Assembly (NCBI RefSeq): GCF_037176765.1
Contig: NC_090025.1
Span: 170,732,040 to 170,796,039, forward strand
DNA length: 64,000 nt
Direction of reading: 5' to 3'
DNA from: Anolis sagrei
Lineage: Eukaryota; Chordata; Lepidosauria; Squamata; Anolidae
Part shown: piece by piece, positions 55,201-62,556 of the stretch
Position numbering within the stretch: the first letter of the stretch is position 1
Layout: the number at the start of each line of letters is the position of its first letter
Position numbers and translations under genes: made by a program
Notes under the pieces: generated by a model
The model's input: only the letters and a program-made list of their open reading frames with translations
Database searches by the model: none
What the model was told of the DNA's origin: nothing

Positions 55201-55501
55201 AATGATGATAATATGTGTGTGCAAATCCCACCCTAATATGTCTGTGAAAGCATAACAACTCTGCACATTCCATCCGAACAGCAGTAGCAATAATACTACA
55301 CTATTGGTAAGTGTCTGCGAGAGCGCGAAGGCTCGTCGCCTTCTCCCTGCGTCCCAATCAATGAGTCTTTTGTACTGGGCGCGCTGCTCGGGGCAGGAAG
55401 GAAGGCCGGCCTCGGCCTCGGCCCCGTCCTCCCCCCAAGCCTCCTCTTTCCCTGCCTGGCGCGGCCAAGAGATACCTGGGGCCCGGTTCCTCGGCTTCCA
55501 T
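43860..55501 (-). CDS. TDG: TDG, G/T mismatch-specific thymine DNA glycosylase (spliced, complete)
   Basis: Nuclear enzyme that excises T or U from G mispairs, and the 5-formyl- and 5-carboxylcytosine made by TET enzymes, feeding base excision repair and active demethylation. Exons: 55476-55501, 50946-51085, 48389-48633, 46999-47068, 46057-46192, 45900-45982, 45714-45808, 45156-45327, 44783-44911, 43860-43993. Total 1230 nt, 409 residues (human 410), all GT-AG and in frame. The catalytic motif is IGINPG with Asn at about 141. The insertion loop [17 protein letters not shown] has the intercalating Arg at about 276. The SUMO consensus VKEE is kept. Differences from human as recalled: a Pro/Lys/Ala-rich repeat in the N-terminal tail, Phe for Gly in DHTLPFKYG, and a diverged C-terminal tail ending QEEGNDA. 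Confidence 0.97.
44090..44610 (+). mobile_element. LINE C-terminal fragment (clade uncertain)
   Basis: Reads [20 protein letters not shown], then [19 protein letters not shown], a zinc-knuckle-like tail found at the end of several LINE ORF2 proteins, then an AAATAAAT tail. In TDG intron 9. The left limit is approximate. Confidence 0.55.
44783..44911 (-). CDS. TDG: TDG coding exon 9 (SUMO site)
   Basis: Encodes [20 protein letters not shown], then [18 protein letters not shown]. The VKEE SUMO-conjugation consensus is intact. Confidence 0.95.
45156..45327 (-). CDS. TDG: TDG coding exon 8 (insertion loop)
   Basis: Encodes [20 protein letters not shown], then [15 protein letters not shown] and YSFDLQLAQ. 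Contains the Arg that fills the gap left by the flipped base. Confidence 0.96.
45714..45808 (-). CDS. TDG: TDG coding exon 7
   Basis: Encodes [20 protein letters not shown], then [18 protein letters not shown] donor. Confidence 0.95.
45900..45982 (-). CDS. TDG: TDG coding exon 6
   Basis: Encodes [20 protein letters not shown], then KIAVFNGK plus one base. Confidence 0.95.
46057..46192 (-). CDS. TDG: TDG coding exon 5
   Basis: Encodes [20 protein letters not shown], then [20 protein letters not shown]. Confidence 0.96.
46602..46835 (+). mobile_element. 5S-rRNA-derived SINE
   Basis: 46602-46716 aligns with 5S rRNA: TCTGGTCTTGTTAGCTAAGT corresponds to the region around the pol III A box, and AGTAAATGGATGGGATATCG to the C box. 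A non-5S tail follows (GAACTGGCAAAACGACCTCT, CCTAAGAAAAGCC, AATTCATGGG, TTGAAGGCACACGG). In TDG intron 4. A diverged copy, not a functional 5S gene. Confidence 0.85.
46999..47068 (-). CDS. TDG: TDG coding exon 4 (catalytic Asn)
   Basis: Encodes [18 protein letters not shown] and on to GNHF. The GINPG Asn positions the catalytic water. TACAG-type acceptor, GTAAG donor. Confidence 0.96.
47415..47760 (-). mobile_element. L2-type LINE 3'-end fragments
   Basis: 47420-47455 (TTATATCCCGTCTTTCTCCC) and 47590-47740 (TTATATTCCGCTCTTCTCAC, CATTCAATGCCGGAATACAA) are reversed 3' ends. In TDG intron 3. Confidence 0.6.
47793..47930 (+). mobile_element. old tRNA-derived SINE (Sauria-like)
   Basis: AGAGCCAATGTGACGTAGTA with a tRNA-like A box, GACTCTGGTAATCC and a B-box remnant at TTTCAAGCCCTC. 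Strongly diverged. Confidence 0.6.
47965..48150 (+). mobile_element. CR1 LINE 3' end, plus strand
   Basis: CAGAGTGTGGTGGAAGCTCC, then TTAGCCTGGATGGCCCATGT and TCAACTCTATTATTTTATG. Confidence 0.85.
48389..48633 (-). CDS. TDG: TDG coding exon 3 (basic tail and start of glycosylase domain)
   Basis: Encodes [20 protein letters not shown], a [14 protein letters not shown] repeat, then [20 protein letters not shown] and [18 protein letters not shown]. The basic tail is the known DNA-contacting regulatory region. Confidence 0.96.
48700..49925. other. TDG intron 2, nothing recognised
   Basis: About 1.2 kb of AT-rich sequence between exons 2 and 3 with no repeat or gene that I can name. Confidence 0.45.
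49931..50112. mobile_element. palindromic MITE (mariner-like, TA target)
   Basis: Ends TACCGTATATTCCGGCATAT and GCCAGAATATACTGTA are near inverted repeats. Inner GTATAAGACGACCCC motifs recur three times. Non-coding, TDG intron 2. Confidence 0.8.
50946..51085 (-). CDS. TDG: TDG coding exon 2 (disordered N-terminus)
   Basis: Encodes [18 protein letters not shown] and on to [11 protein letters not shown], corresponding to the human YSLQQAQAFYTFPFQQLM segment. Acceptor AAAAG is weak in polypyrimidines but phase and homology fit. Confidence 0.9.
51243..51385. mobile_element. Penelope-like terminal hairpin
   Basis: GTGTGGTTTCCAGGCTGTAT ... ATAACCCGGAAACCACACAG: both ends of a Penelope-like element joined with almost nothing between, giving a hairpin. 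In TDG intron 1. Confidence 0.7.
51630..52260. repeat. degenerate minisatellite, left part
   Basis: A unit of roughly 150 bases recurs with many changes. Landmarks: GATGTGTGTGAGAG, GCATAAAGACTC, CACATCCCACCCTAA, AGTAGCAGCAATAATACAAT and GAAGACATACTGC, several of them seen three to five times. In TDG intron 1. It continues at 55170. Confidence 0.8.
52255..52292. repeat. (AAT)n microsatellite
   Basis: About 12 AAT units at the junction of the minisatellite with a SINE. Confidence 0.95.
52290..52692 (-). mobile_element. Anolis SINE2-type SINE, interrupted
   Basis: Reverse 3' end (GTGACTTGAGAAACTGCAAG), body, and tRNA-like head ending ACCACTGGGAGCTCC. A hAT-like MITE is inserted near its head. 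Confidence 0.87.
52529..52663. mobile_element. hAT-like palindromic MITE inside the SINE
   Basis: CAGTGGTTCTCAACCTGGGG ... CCAGGTTGAGAACCACTG, flanked by GTTTAACC and GTTTACCC (8-bp duplication with one change). Confidence 0.92.
52693..53392. mobile_element. L2-type LINE fragments
   Basis: 52720-52940 is a LINE tail (ATTACCATCTGCCAGCTGCA, GGATCTGCACGCATCATTCG). 52940-53100 is a reversed 3' end. 53145-53392 is a plus-strand ORF2 C-terminus and 3' UTR (GGTGGTCCCTTGGCTATGGA). Confidence 0.6.
53393..53671 (-). mobile_element. short Helitron, minus strand
   Basis: The reverse complement begins at 53671 with TATAAATAAAAATACAGTG and the AACAGAACTCAAAAACCACT block, and ends GCAATGCATGGCAGGGGACA then GCTAGT. 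About 280 bases, a deletion derivative with both ends. Confidence 0.83.
53880..54150 (+). mobile_element. Anolis SINE2-type SINE inside the Helitron
   Basis: GGAGCCCCCAGTGGCGCAGT (A box) and GGTCACAAGTTTGAATCTGG (B box), body, 3' end CTCAAGTCACTCCTGACACG and poly-A. The flanks ATAGTTTACCT on both sides are the target duplication. Confidence 0.93.
54350..54709. mobile_element. hAT (Charlie-like) non-autonomous element inside the Helitron
   Basis: CAGGGGTCCTCAAACTAAGG ... AAAGTTTGAGGACCCCTG with the perfect 8-bp target duplication CTCTACAC on both sides. Confidence 0.95.
54933..55045 (+). mobile_element. L2-type LINE 3' end
   Basis: CTTAGCTGCCCCGAGTCCCT, then GACGAGACATAAATGCC and an AAAT tail. 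Confidence 0.65.
55170..55320. repeat. degenerate minisatellite, right part
   Basis: Repeats the landmarks of 51630-52260: GTGTGTGCAAATCCCACCCT, GAAAGCATAACAACTCTGCA, AACAGCAGTAGCAATAATAC. It runs directly into the TDG CpG island. Confidence 0.8.
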
Positions 55502-55760
55502 GGCCGAGCGCGGTGGGTGCTTCCTGGGAGGGAAGAAAGCCTCAGGAAGAAGGCCTCACCAGCCAGCCAGGCCCAGAGTCAAGCCCGACTGGGGGTCCCT
55601 CGCACAGAAACCGGCTGCGCGCGCCCCTCCCGGCTCCTCCCTCCTCCCCCTCCCCTCTCCTCTCTCGATACCTTCTGCGGCCCCTCGGCTTCACACACCG
55701 CCGGAAATGACGCCCAGAAGCCGCTAGAGATATGAAAAGTGTAGAGTGACACGCGAGTCA
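55310..55760 (-). promoter_or_regulatory. TDG: CpG-rich TDG promoter island
   Basis: High GC with many CG steps around the TDG start. Upstream of the ATG lie CCGGAAGTGAC and TTTCCGGC boxes of the ETS type (on the minus strand at 55700-55770). No TATA. ETS-type initiator control is an inference. Confidence 0.7.
55476..55501 (-). CDS. TDG: TDG coding exon 1
   Basis: ATG at 55501 in the CpG island, encoding MEAEEPGP plus two bases of Arg, then GTATC donor. Human starts MEAENAG. Confidence 0.9.
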
Positions 55761-55799
55761 CTTCCGGTATCAAAGAGAAACTTTCAAAGGTTCAATGGT

Positions 55800-55925
55800 T
55801 CATGGGCGAACTTGGGCCCTGTAGGTGTTTTGGATTTCAACTCCCACCATTCCTAACAGCCTCAGGCCCCTTCCTTTCCCCCCTCAACAGCCTCAGGCCC
55901 CTTCCTTTCCCCCCTCAGCCGCTAA
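55800..55925. mobile_element. hAT-like MITE, partial
   Basis: GCGAACTTGGGCCCTGTAGG and TTCAACTCCCACCATTCCTA match one arm of the 22734 family. ACAGCCTCAGGCCCCTTCC is duplicated in tandem, and the second arm is missing. Confidence 0.75.
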
Positions 55926-56212
55926 GTGAGAGAAAAAAGGAAGGATTCTGATATCTATCTATCTATCTATCTATCTATCTAATCTATCTATCTAATCATA
56001 TCTATCTATCTATCATCTATCTAATCTATCTATCTAGCTAATCTTATCTATCTATCTATCATCTATCTATCTATCTATCTATCAATCAATCAATCATCTA
56101 TCTATCTATCATCTATCTATCTAATCTATCTATCTATCTCTCTAATCTTATCTATCTATCATCTATCTATCTATCATCTATCTATCTATCTCTCTATCTA
56201 TCTATCATCTGG

Positions 56213-56300
56213 GATTTATAGTTCACCTACAATCACAGGGCATTCTGAACCCCACCAATGATAGAATTGGGCCAAACCTCCCACACAAAACCCCCATGAT
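56213..56300 (+). mobile_element. Helitron scrap inside the tetranucleotide array
   Basis: GGGATTTATAGTTCACCTAC and CACAGGGCATTCTGAACCCC match the Helitron at 54795-54890. Confidence 0.85.
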
Positions 56301-56393
56301 ATATCTATCTATCATCTATCTCTCTATCTATCTATCATCTATCTATCTATCTAATCATATCTATCTATCTATCATCTATCTATCTATCTATCA

Positions 56394-56928
56394 GGGCTGG
56401 GCGGTTTCGTTTCGTAATTTCGTAATTCGTTAAAAATTCGTTATTTTTTTTTGGATAACGAAGCGATTTTGAACCATTCAGGAGCATCTAAAAAACGAAA
56501 CGAATTTTTCAATTCGTTTCGTAATTACTTCGTATTCGTTTCGAAATCATTTCGAAATTGTTTCGTTATTATTTCCGCATGTCTGGGGCAAGTTTTATAG
56601 CTGTTGTTTGTTTAATCAGTGAAAAAAAATTATAAATATCACACCAACAGTCAACAACAGAGGGAGAGGGAAGCTTCAAAAGTTCCCCCTGTCCCATATG
56701 GAGGTTTTTTAGCGTATTGCGCGGTTGCGTACGCCATTAACAAATCGATTTGTATTCGTTTCAAAATCGTTTCGTAATTGTTTCGTAATTTATGAAATTT
56801 CATAAATATTGAACTTTTTTAAAGAAAAATTTCGGAATTCTTTTAAATATCGAAACGCAAAAAACCCCAAAAAACGAATCGAGTTTAGAAACAAATTTTT
56901 CCGTGGTTGCCCAGCCCTACTATCTATC
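56394..56928. mobile_element. hAT-like MITE rich in TTTCG/AACGAA motifs
   Basis: Ends CAGGGCTGGGCGGTTTCG and GTTGCCCAGCCCTA are inverted repeats. The body is packed with TTCGTAATTCGTT-type motifs in both directions. TATC flanks prevent a clear target duplication. Non-coding. Confidence 0.75.
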
Positions 56929-57027
56929 TATCTATCTATCTATCTATTATCTATCTATCTATCATCTATCTAATCTATCTATCTAGCTAATCTTATCTAT
57001 CTATCTATCATCCATCTGGTTGTACTG

Positions 57028-58228
57028 GTCCAGCAATACATGGAGCGAGAGTTGCCAGATGTTCAAGCTGGGTTTAGAAAAGGCAGAGGAACGAGAGACC
57101 AGATTGCCAATATCCGCTGGATAATGGAGAAAGGCAGGGAGTTTCAGAAAAACATCTCTTTTTGCTTCATTGACTATTCTAAAGCCTTTGACTGTGTGGA
57201 TCATAATAAATTGTGGCAAGTTCTTGGTGGGATGGGCATACCAAGCCACCTTGTCTCTCTCCTGAGGAATCTGTACAAGGACCAAGTAGCAACAGTCAGA
57301 ACTGACCACGGAACAACAGACTGGTTCAAGATTGGGAAAGGCGTACGGCAAGGCTGCATACTCTCACCCAACCTTTTTAACTTGTATGCAGAACACATCA
57401 TGCGATGTGCGGGGCTTGATGAATGCAAAGCTGGGGTAAAAATTGCTGGAAGAAACATTAACAACCTTAGATATGCAGATGACACCACTCTGATGGCCGA
57501 AAGCGAGGAGGAGCTGAGGAGCCTTCTAATCAAGGTGAAAGAAGAAAGCACAAAAGCTGGGTTGCAGCTAAACATCAAAAAAACCAAGATTATGGCAACA
57601 AGAATGATTGACAACTGGGAAATAGAGGGAGAAAACGTGGAGGCCGTGACAGACTTTGTATTTCTAGGCGCAAAGATTACTGCAGATGCAGACTGTGGCC
57701 AGGAAATCAGAAGACGCTTACTTCTTGGGAGGAGAGCAATGTCCAGTCTCGATAAAATAATAAAGAGTAGAGACATCAGACTGGCAACAAAGATCCGCCT
57801 AGTCAAAGCCATGGTATTCCCTGTAGTCACCTACGGATGTGAGAGCTGGACCTTAGGGAAGGCTGAGCGAAGGAAGATAGATGCTTTTGAGCTGTGGTGC
57901 TGGAGGAAAGTGCTGAGAGTGCCTTGGACTGCAAGAAGATCCAACCAGTCCATCCTCCAGGAAATAAAGCCCGACTGCTCACTGGAGGGAAGGATACTAG
58001 AGACAAAGTTGAAGTACTTTGGCCACATCATGAGGAGACAGCAAAGCCTAGAGAAGACAATTATGCTGGGGAAAGTGGAAGGCAAAAGGAAGAGGGGCCG
58101 ACCAAGGACAATATGGATGGATGGCATCCTTGAAGTGACTGGACTGACCTTGAAGGAGCTGGGGGTGGTGACAGCCGACAGGGAGCTCTGGCGTGGACTG
58201 GTCCATGAAGTCACGAAGAGTCGAACAA
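57028..58228 (+). mobile_element. BovB (RTE) LINE copy 2, 5' truncated
   Basis: Open from 57040 to 58320 (426 codons), of which about 395 are BovB. It starts MERELPDVQAGFRKGRGTRD and has FIDYSKAFDCVDHNKLW, GKGVRQGCILSPNLFNLYAE, an intact catalytic LRYADDTTLMAE, and the usual C-terminus to VHEVTKSR. Near-identical in protein to copy 1. A short deletion removes the last codons and 3' end, so the frame runs on into flanking sequence. No endonuclease region remains. Confidence 0.95.
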
Positions 58229-58247
58229 CATTTTTTGTAGTAGTATC

Positions 58248-58435
58248 GGTATATCTTATATACCAAGCATGGGTGAACTTGGGCCCTGCAACTTGGGACT
58301 TCAACTCTCACCATTCCTAACAGCCGCTGAGAGGAAAAAGGAAGGAGCCTGAAGCTGTTAGGAATGGTGAGGGTTGAAGTCCAAGATACCTGCAGGGCCC
58401 AAGTTCACCCATGCTTGTTATATAAGATATACCAC
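58248..58435. mobile_element. hAT-like palindrome, twin copy 1
   Basis: GTATATCTTATATACCAAGC ... GCTTGTTATATAAGATATAC. The inner part CATGGGTGAACTTGGGCCCT and its complement are shared with 58983. Confidence 0.88.
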
Positions 58436-58982
58436 TACACAATATCCCAGAGTACTTGTAAGATATCAGCACAAACACAAAACAATCTATGCATAATGTC
58501 AAAGTGTATTATCAAAAAAACATATAATATTCCATTTACCAAAATCCCCAGCACATAGCTCAATTCAGTGGTACACAGAAATCAAAAGGAGCAACCGCTC
58601 TCAAACGTAACAGTTCTGGGTCTGGATAGGGATTCCACTGTATATAGGCTTCAGGGATACATTCAATGAGAAAAGTCATATAAACAAAGTAAGCATTGAG
58701 TCATGAGGCTGTAAACTGAAGACAATAATGAGGATGAAGCGCCACTCTCAAAACAATCTTCATGGAAAAGATCCAACTCAAGTCCAGTGAAAAATGGAGC
58801 ACTGCTTCTCAAAATAAGTCTTCAAAGAAAAGTCCCAATGGCATTCAACAGGGGTGCCCGGGTATTTTTGTACCCTGTTTTGGGGAAAGCAATCCCCTTC
58901 CTCAGGAGTTGATAAATTCAGCAACTCTAGACTCTTATATCATGCCAGGTAGCTTATACAAAAAGTGACTCTGCTTGAAGTA
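58436..58982. other. unidentified spacer between the twin palindromes
   Basis: About 550 bases. Bases 58780-58930 (GGTGCCCGGGTATTTTTGTA, CCCCTTCCTCAGGAGTTGAT) have the look of a repeat, but I cannot name the family. No convincing open frame. Confidence 0.4.
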
Positions 58983-59152
58983 AGCATGGGTGAACTTGGG
59001 CCCTGCAACTTGGGACTTCAACTCTCACCATTCCTAACAGCCGCTGAGAGGAAAAAGGAAGGAGCCTGAAGCTGTTAGGAATGGTGAGGGTTGAAGTCCA
59101 AGATACCTGCAGGGCCCAAGTTCACCCATGCTTGGTATATAAGATATACAGA
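58983..59152. mobile_element. hAT-like palindrome, twin copy 2
   Basis: Sequence 58986-59137 looks base-for-base the same as 58266-58417. The right flank (TATATAAGATATAC) is also shared, the left is not. Confidence 0.88.
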
Positions 59153-59159
59153 CACATAC

Positions 59160-59460
59160 TACACTGAGAACCCCTGTCCCTGGACTGCTCCAGCTGGAGG
59201 TCAGCTGTGACCAGCAGTGCTGCAGAATTCGAGGATGCACGAGTGGAGGGTGAAAGAGAGAAACGTGCCAGGAGGAAGGCGCGTCAAGCCAACCCCGACC
59301 GGGACCGCCTTCCACCTGGAAACCAATGCCTTCACTGTGGGAGAAGATGCGGGTCAAGAATAGGGCTCCACAGCCACCTACAAACCCACAAAAATAGTCA
59401 TCAAGGAAGACCATCTTACTCGTCCAACGAGGGATTGCCTAAGTAAGTAAGTACTACAAA
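59160..59460 (+). mobile_element. zinc-finger LINE, 3' end fragment
   Basis: Encodes REKRARRKARQANPDRDR, then CLHCGRRCGSRIGLHSHLQT followed by H, a C2H2 finger at the ORF C-terminus. Ends GGGATTGCCTAAGTAAGTAA. Same family as 59462. Confidence 0.82.
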
Positions 59461-59461
59461 A

Positions 59462-60792
59462 AATAAGGTTGGATTATTGCCCCAACCTTATTTTCTATCT
59501 TCATCACTATGATACTTCATCTTATTGTCGAAGGCTTTCATGGCTGGAATCACTGGGTTGTTGTAGGTTTTTTCAGGCTACATGGCCATGGTCTAGAGGC
59601 ATTCTCTCCTGACGTTTCGCCTGCATCTATGGCAAGCATCCTCAGTGGTACTTCATCTTGTTGATGGGAAGCTTCCTACCAGAGTGGAAATCATCTATCG
59701 GACAGATGGCAAGCTATTTAACCTCAGCAGACTGAAAGCCAAAACCAAGGTTATGACAACATCTGTTATAGAACTCCAATATGCTGATGACAATGTCGTC
59801 TGTGCGCATCCAGAAGAAGACCTACAAGCCACTATAAACACCTTTGCAGAAGCATACGAGAAGCTCAGCCTGTCATTGAACATTGAGAAAACCAAAGTGC
59901 TCTTCCAGCAGTCCGCAGCCAATCCCTCTCCAATGCCAGAAATAGCTTAATGGTGTAACATTAGAAAATGTTGACCATTACTGCTACCTTGACAGCCACC
60001 TCTCCACCAAAGTCAACATTGACACTGAAATACAACACTGCCTGAGCTCTGCGAGTGCAGCATTTTTCCGAATGAAGCAGAGAGCTTTTGTGGACTGGAA
60101 CATCCGTAGGGATACCAAGGTGCTTATTTATAAAGCTATTGTCCTCCCAACCCTGCTATACAGCTGCGAGACGTGGACTATCTACAGACATCACATACAA
60201 CTCCTGGAAAGATTCCATCAGTGTGGCCGCCAAAAATTCCTGCAAATCTCTTGGGAAGACAAGCGGACAAATGTCAGCTTGCTGGAAGAAGCAAAGACCA
60301 CCAGCACTGAAGCGATGGTCCTCCGCAATCAACTCCGCTGGACCGGCCATGTTGTCTGGATGCTCGACCACTATCTCCCAAAGCAGTTGCTCTACTCTGA
60401 ACTCAAGAACGGAAAACGGAATGTTGGAGGACAGGAAAAGAGATTTAAAGATGGGCTCAAAGCCAACCTTAAAAGCTCTGGCATAGACACTGAGAACTGG
60501 GAAGCCCTGGCCCTTGAGCACTCCGGCTGGAGGTCAGCTGTGACCAGCAGTGCTGTAGAATTTGAAGAGGCACGAATGGAGGGCGAAAGGGAGAAACGTG
60601 CCAGGAGGAAGGCACGTCAAGCCAATCCCGACTGAGATCGCCTTCCACCTGGAAACCAATGCCCTCACTGCGAGAGAAGATGCACATCAAGAATAGGGCT
60701 CCACAGCCACCTACGGACCCACTGCCAGTTCACAAATCTTGAAAGACTATCTTACTCGGACAACGAGGGATCGCCTAAGTACTACAAATTAA
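59462..60792 (+). mobile_element. zinc-finger LINE, 5' truncated, reverse transcriptase remnant
   Basis: Begins in the reverse transcriptase (LAPTLFSIFITMILHLI), then SVIELQYADDNVVCAHPEED with an intact YADD, a frame break near 59948, then RRDTKVLIYKAIVLPTLLYS, LRNQLRWTGHVVWMLDHYLP, and the same basic and zinc-finger tail as 59160. A TGA follows ARQANPD. The clade is uncertain (Ingi/Vingi-like or Daphne-like). A Penelope-like fragment interrupts it. Confidence 0.82.
59530..59643 (-). mobile_element. Penelope-like fragment inside the zinc-finger LINE
   Basis: TTCATGGCTGGAATCACTGG, GAGGCATTCTCTCCTGACGT, ATCTATGGCAAGCATCCTCA. Flanked by TACTTCATCTTATTG and TACTTCATCTTGTTG, a 15-bp target duplication with one change. 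Confidence 0.88.
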
Positions 60793-60939
60793 GGCATCCA
60801 AAATACTTCATTTGCTCATACATGGGAGCTTTCGCATTACTTGAACGTCGTAGGTTAAGTAGGTCTTAAGTCTTAGGCAAAGGGGTCTCTTAAGTTCAAG
60901 CTGGGACACGAGTCTATATGAGTCTACTATTCTTATCTC

Positions 60940-61106
60940 TATGGTGCTCTGTGGCTCACGGAATCGATGAGGCAGAACGTCCTGACGGCCTCCCGCGTGA
61001 CAGAGTGGCGCGTTCTGCGCTCGCGACTGGTCCTTCTCTCGGCCAATAAGAGTCGTCCTTCCTTGTCCTGTTTCTCCATGCTTTTCTTAGGGGGGAATCC
61101 AAGCAG
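60940..61106 (+). promoter_or_regulatory. UQCC6: probable UQCC6 promoter and non-coding first exon
   Basis: A local CG-rich patch (CCTCCCGCGTGACAGAGTGG, TTCTGCGCTCGCGACTGG), a CCAAT box at 61043-61047, and a donor-like AAGCAG|GTAAAG at 61106. The coding exon has an acceptor in front of its ATG, so an upstream non-coding exon is expected. This is the best candidate. Confidence 0.5.
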
Positions 61107-61136
61107 GTAAAGGGTAATGACTGTTTCTGGATTGTG

Positions 61137-61310
61137 GAGCTAATGTGGGTTGGGAGCACTTTAATTGCCACCGCTCAATGGTATAGAATCCTGGGAGTTG
61201 TCGTTTAACAAGGCTGTTTGCCTTTTCTGCCAAAGAATGATGCCCCCTCACTAAATGCAAATTGCAGGATTCCATAATATTGGCCACAATGCCAGCATAT
61301 TAAGGTCACA
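61137..61310. mobile_element. hAT-like palindromic MITE
   Basis: GAGCACTTTAATTGCCACCG and AGAATCCTGGGAGTTGTCG on the left, GCAGGATTCCATAATATTGG on the right. Related to 22965 and 31960. Confidence 0.7.
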
Positions 61311-61314
61311 GTAC

Positions 61315-61592
61315 TTTTTTTTTTGGTCGTGTCAGGAGCAACTTGAGAAACTGCAAGTCGCTTCTGGTGTGAGAGAATTGGCTGTCTGCAAGGACGTTGC
61401 CCAGGGGACGCCTGGATGATTTGATGTTTTTATCATCCTTGTGGGAGGCGTCTCTCATGTCCCCACATGAGGAGCTGGAGCTGATAGAGGGAGCTCATCC
61501 GCCTCTCCCCGGATTTGAACTTGCGACCTGTCGGTCTTCAGTCCTGCCAGGCCAGCACAGGGGTTTAACCCACTGTGCCACCGGGGGCTCCT
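61315..61592 (-). mobile_element. Anolis SINE2-type SINE
   Basis: Reverse of the 53880 copy: TTTTTTGGTCGTGTCAGGAG, AACTTGAGAAACTGCAAGTC, and a head ending GTGCCACCGGGGGCTCC. Complete. Confidence 0.92.
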
Positions 61593-61609
61593 GTCACAGT
61601 ACTAATATT

Positions 61610-61700
61610 ACAGTATTATTTATTTATGACATTTATATGCCGCCCTTCTCACCTCAACGGGGACTCAGAGCGGCTTACAAGATATATATCTATATACACG
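61610..61700 (-). mobile_element. L2-type LINE 3' end
   Basis: TTATTTATTTATGACATTTA, then GCCGCCCTTCTCACC and CAGAGCGGCTTACAAG. Confidence 0.7.
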
Positions 61701-61929
61701 TACACACACATACAATATATTGTATTATTAGCATAGTACAATATCAACATTATATATTACTGTATTGTACTATACCATTATATAGTACAACGTTCTGTTA
61801 TTGGAGTATATGTCGTCATCCCCCCTTCGTGAGAAAGCTTGATTCCACAACCCCCGCTATAATGAGTCCTCCTCCTCAAGTAATCTGTCTCTCTTTTATC
61901 TCGCCCAAGTTTTTAATTAGTTTTTAATT

Positions 61930-62178
61930 AGTCTCACTTTTAATCATTACATGTAGCCCGCCCATTGTCATTGTGATTGCGCCTATTGTAATTTTATATT
62001 GTTATGTATTTACATGTTTTATGTAATAATGGTGTTGTTTATTGTTTGCGTTTTCAGTTGTGTTTTGGTTATATTTTATTGTAATTTGTTGATTGGGCTT
62101 GGCCTCATGTAAGCCGCTCCGAGTCCCCATTGGAGAGATGGTGGCAGGGTATAAATAAAGATTATAATTATTATTACC
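61930..62178 (+). mobile_element. L2-type LINE 3' UTR
   Basis: Ends CATGTAAGCCGCTCCGAGTC, then GGTATAAATAAAG and an ATT tail, about 210 bases before the UQCC6 exon. Confidence 0.75.
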
Positions 62179-62388
62179 TCTCTCTTCTCTCTGGCCCAGA
62201 GCAACAGCTGGTGCTGGGGGAGGGTCTTATATATTTATTTACATGCCGCTTTTTCTCTTAATGACACTGAGTATTCCTCTTTCATCCAAGATATAAGCAT
62301 TCCTCCTTCACTCCACCCTATTCCTGATATTAAAAAACTCAATTTTTTCATTACTAACCCCTTCCTTCTTCTCTGATTCATATTCCAG

Positions 62389-62514
62389 CCCTGATCTCTT
62401 TTTACCATGCCTGCAGGAGTACCTTGGCCTCGCTACCTGAAAATGCTGACTGCGAGTATGTTGGCCATGTTTGCTGGCGCAGAGGTTGTCCATCGATATT
62501 ACCGCCCTGATCTT
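62389..62514 (+). CDS. UQCC6: UQCC6 (BRAWNIN, C12orf73) first coding exon, partial gene
   Basis: A tiny inner-mitochondrial-membrane protein needed for respiratory complex III assembly. The exon encodes 36 residues from ATG at 62407: MPAGVPWPRYLKMLTASMLA, then MFAGAEVVHRYYRPDL, ending at a GTAAGT donor. Human, as recalled, reads MPAGVPMSTYLKMFAASLLA then MCAGAEVVHRYYRPDL and is 71 residues long. Residues 10-25 form the hydrophobic segment. An acceptor (pyrimidine tract and ATTCCAG at 62388) puts the ATG in a second exon. The rest of the protein lies beyond base 64000. Divergent from TDG, as in human. Confidence 0.94.
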
Positions 62515-62556
62515 GTAAGTGGTGTTTCCCCATTTATTTTGGTTTTAAGACACTTA

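Larger units (their letters stand above)
55950..57015. repeat. (ATCT)n tetranucleotide array, interrupted
   Basis: Long runs of ATCT with CATCT, AATCT and CTCT variants at 55950-56212, 56300-56393 and 56929-57015. A Helitron scrap and a transposon interrupt it. Confidence 0.95.

Noticed and set aside
55950-57015. CRISPR-like or other regular array
   Set aside because: It is a plain tetranucleotide microsatellite with insertions and has no spacer structure.
57040-58320. 426-codon open frame as a host gene
   Set aside because: It is BovB reverse transcriptase followed by about 30 codons of chance read-through into a hAT-like palindrome.
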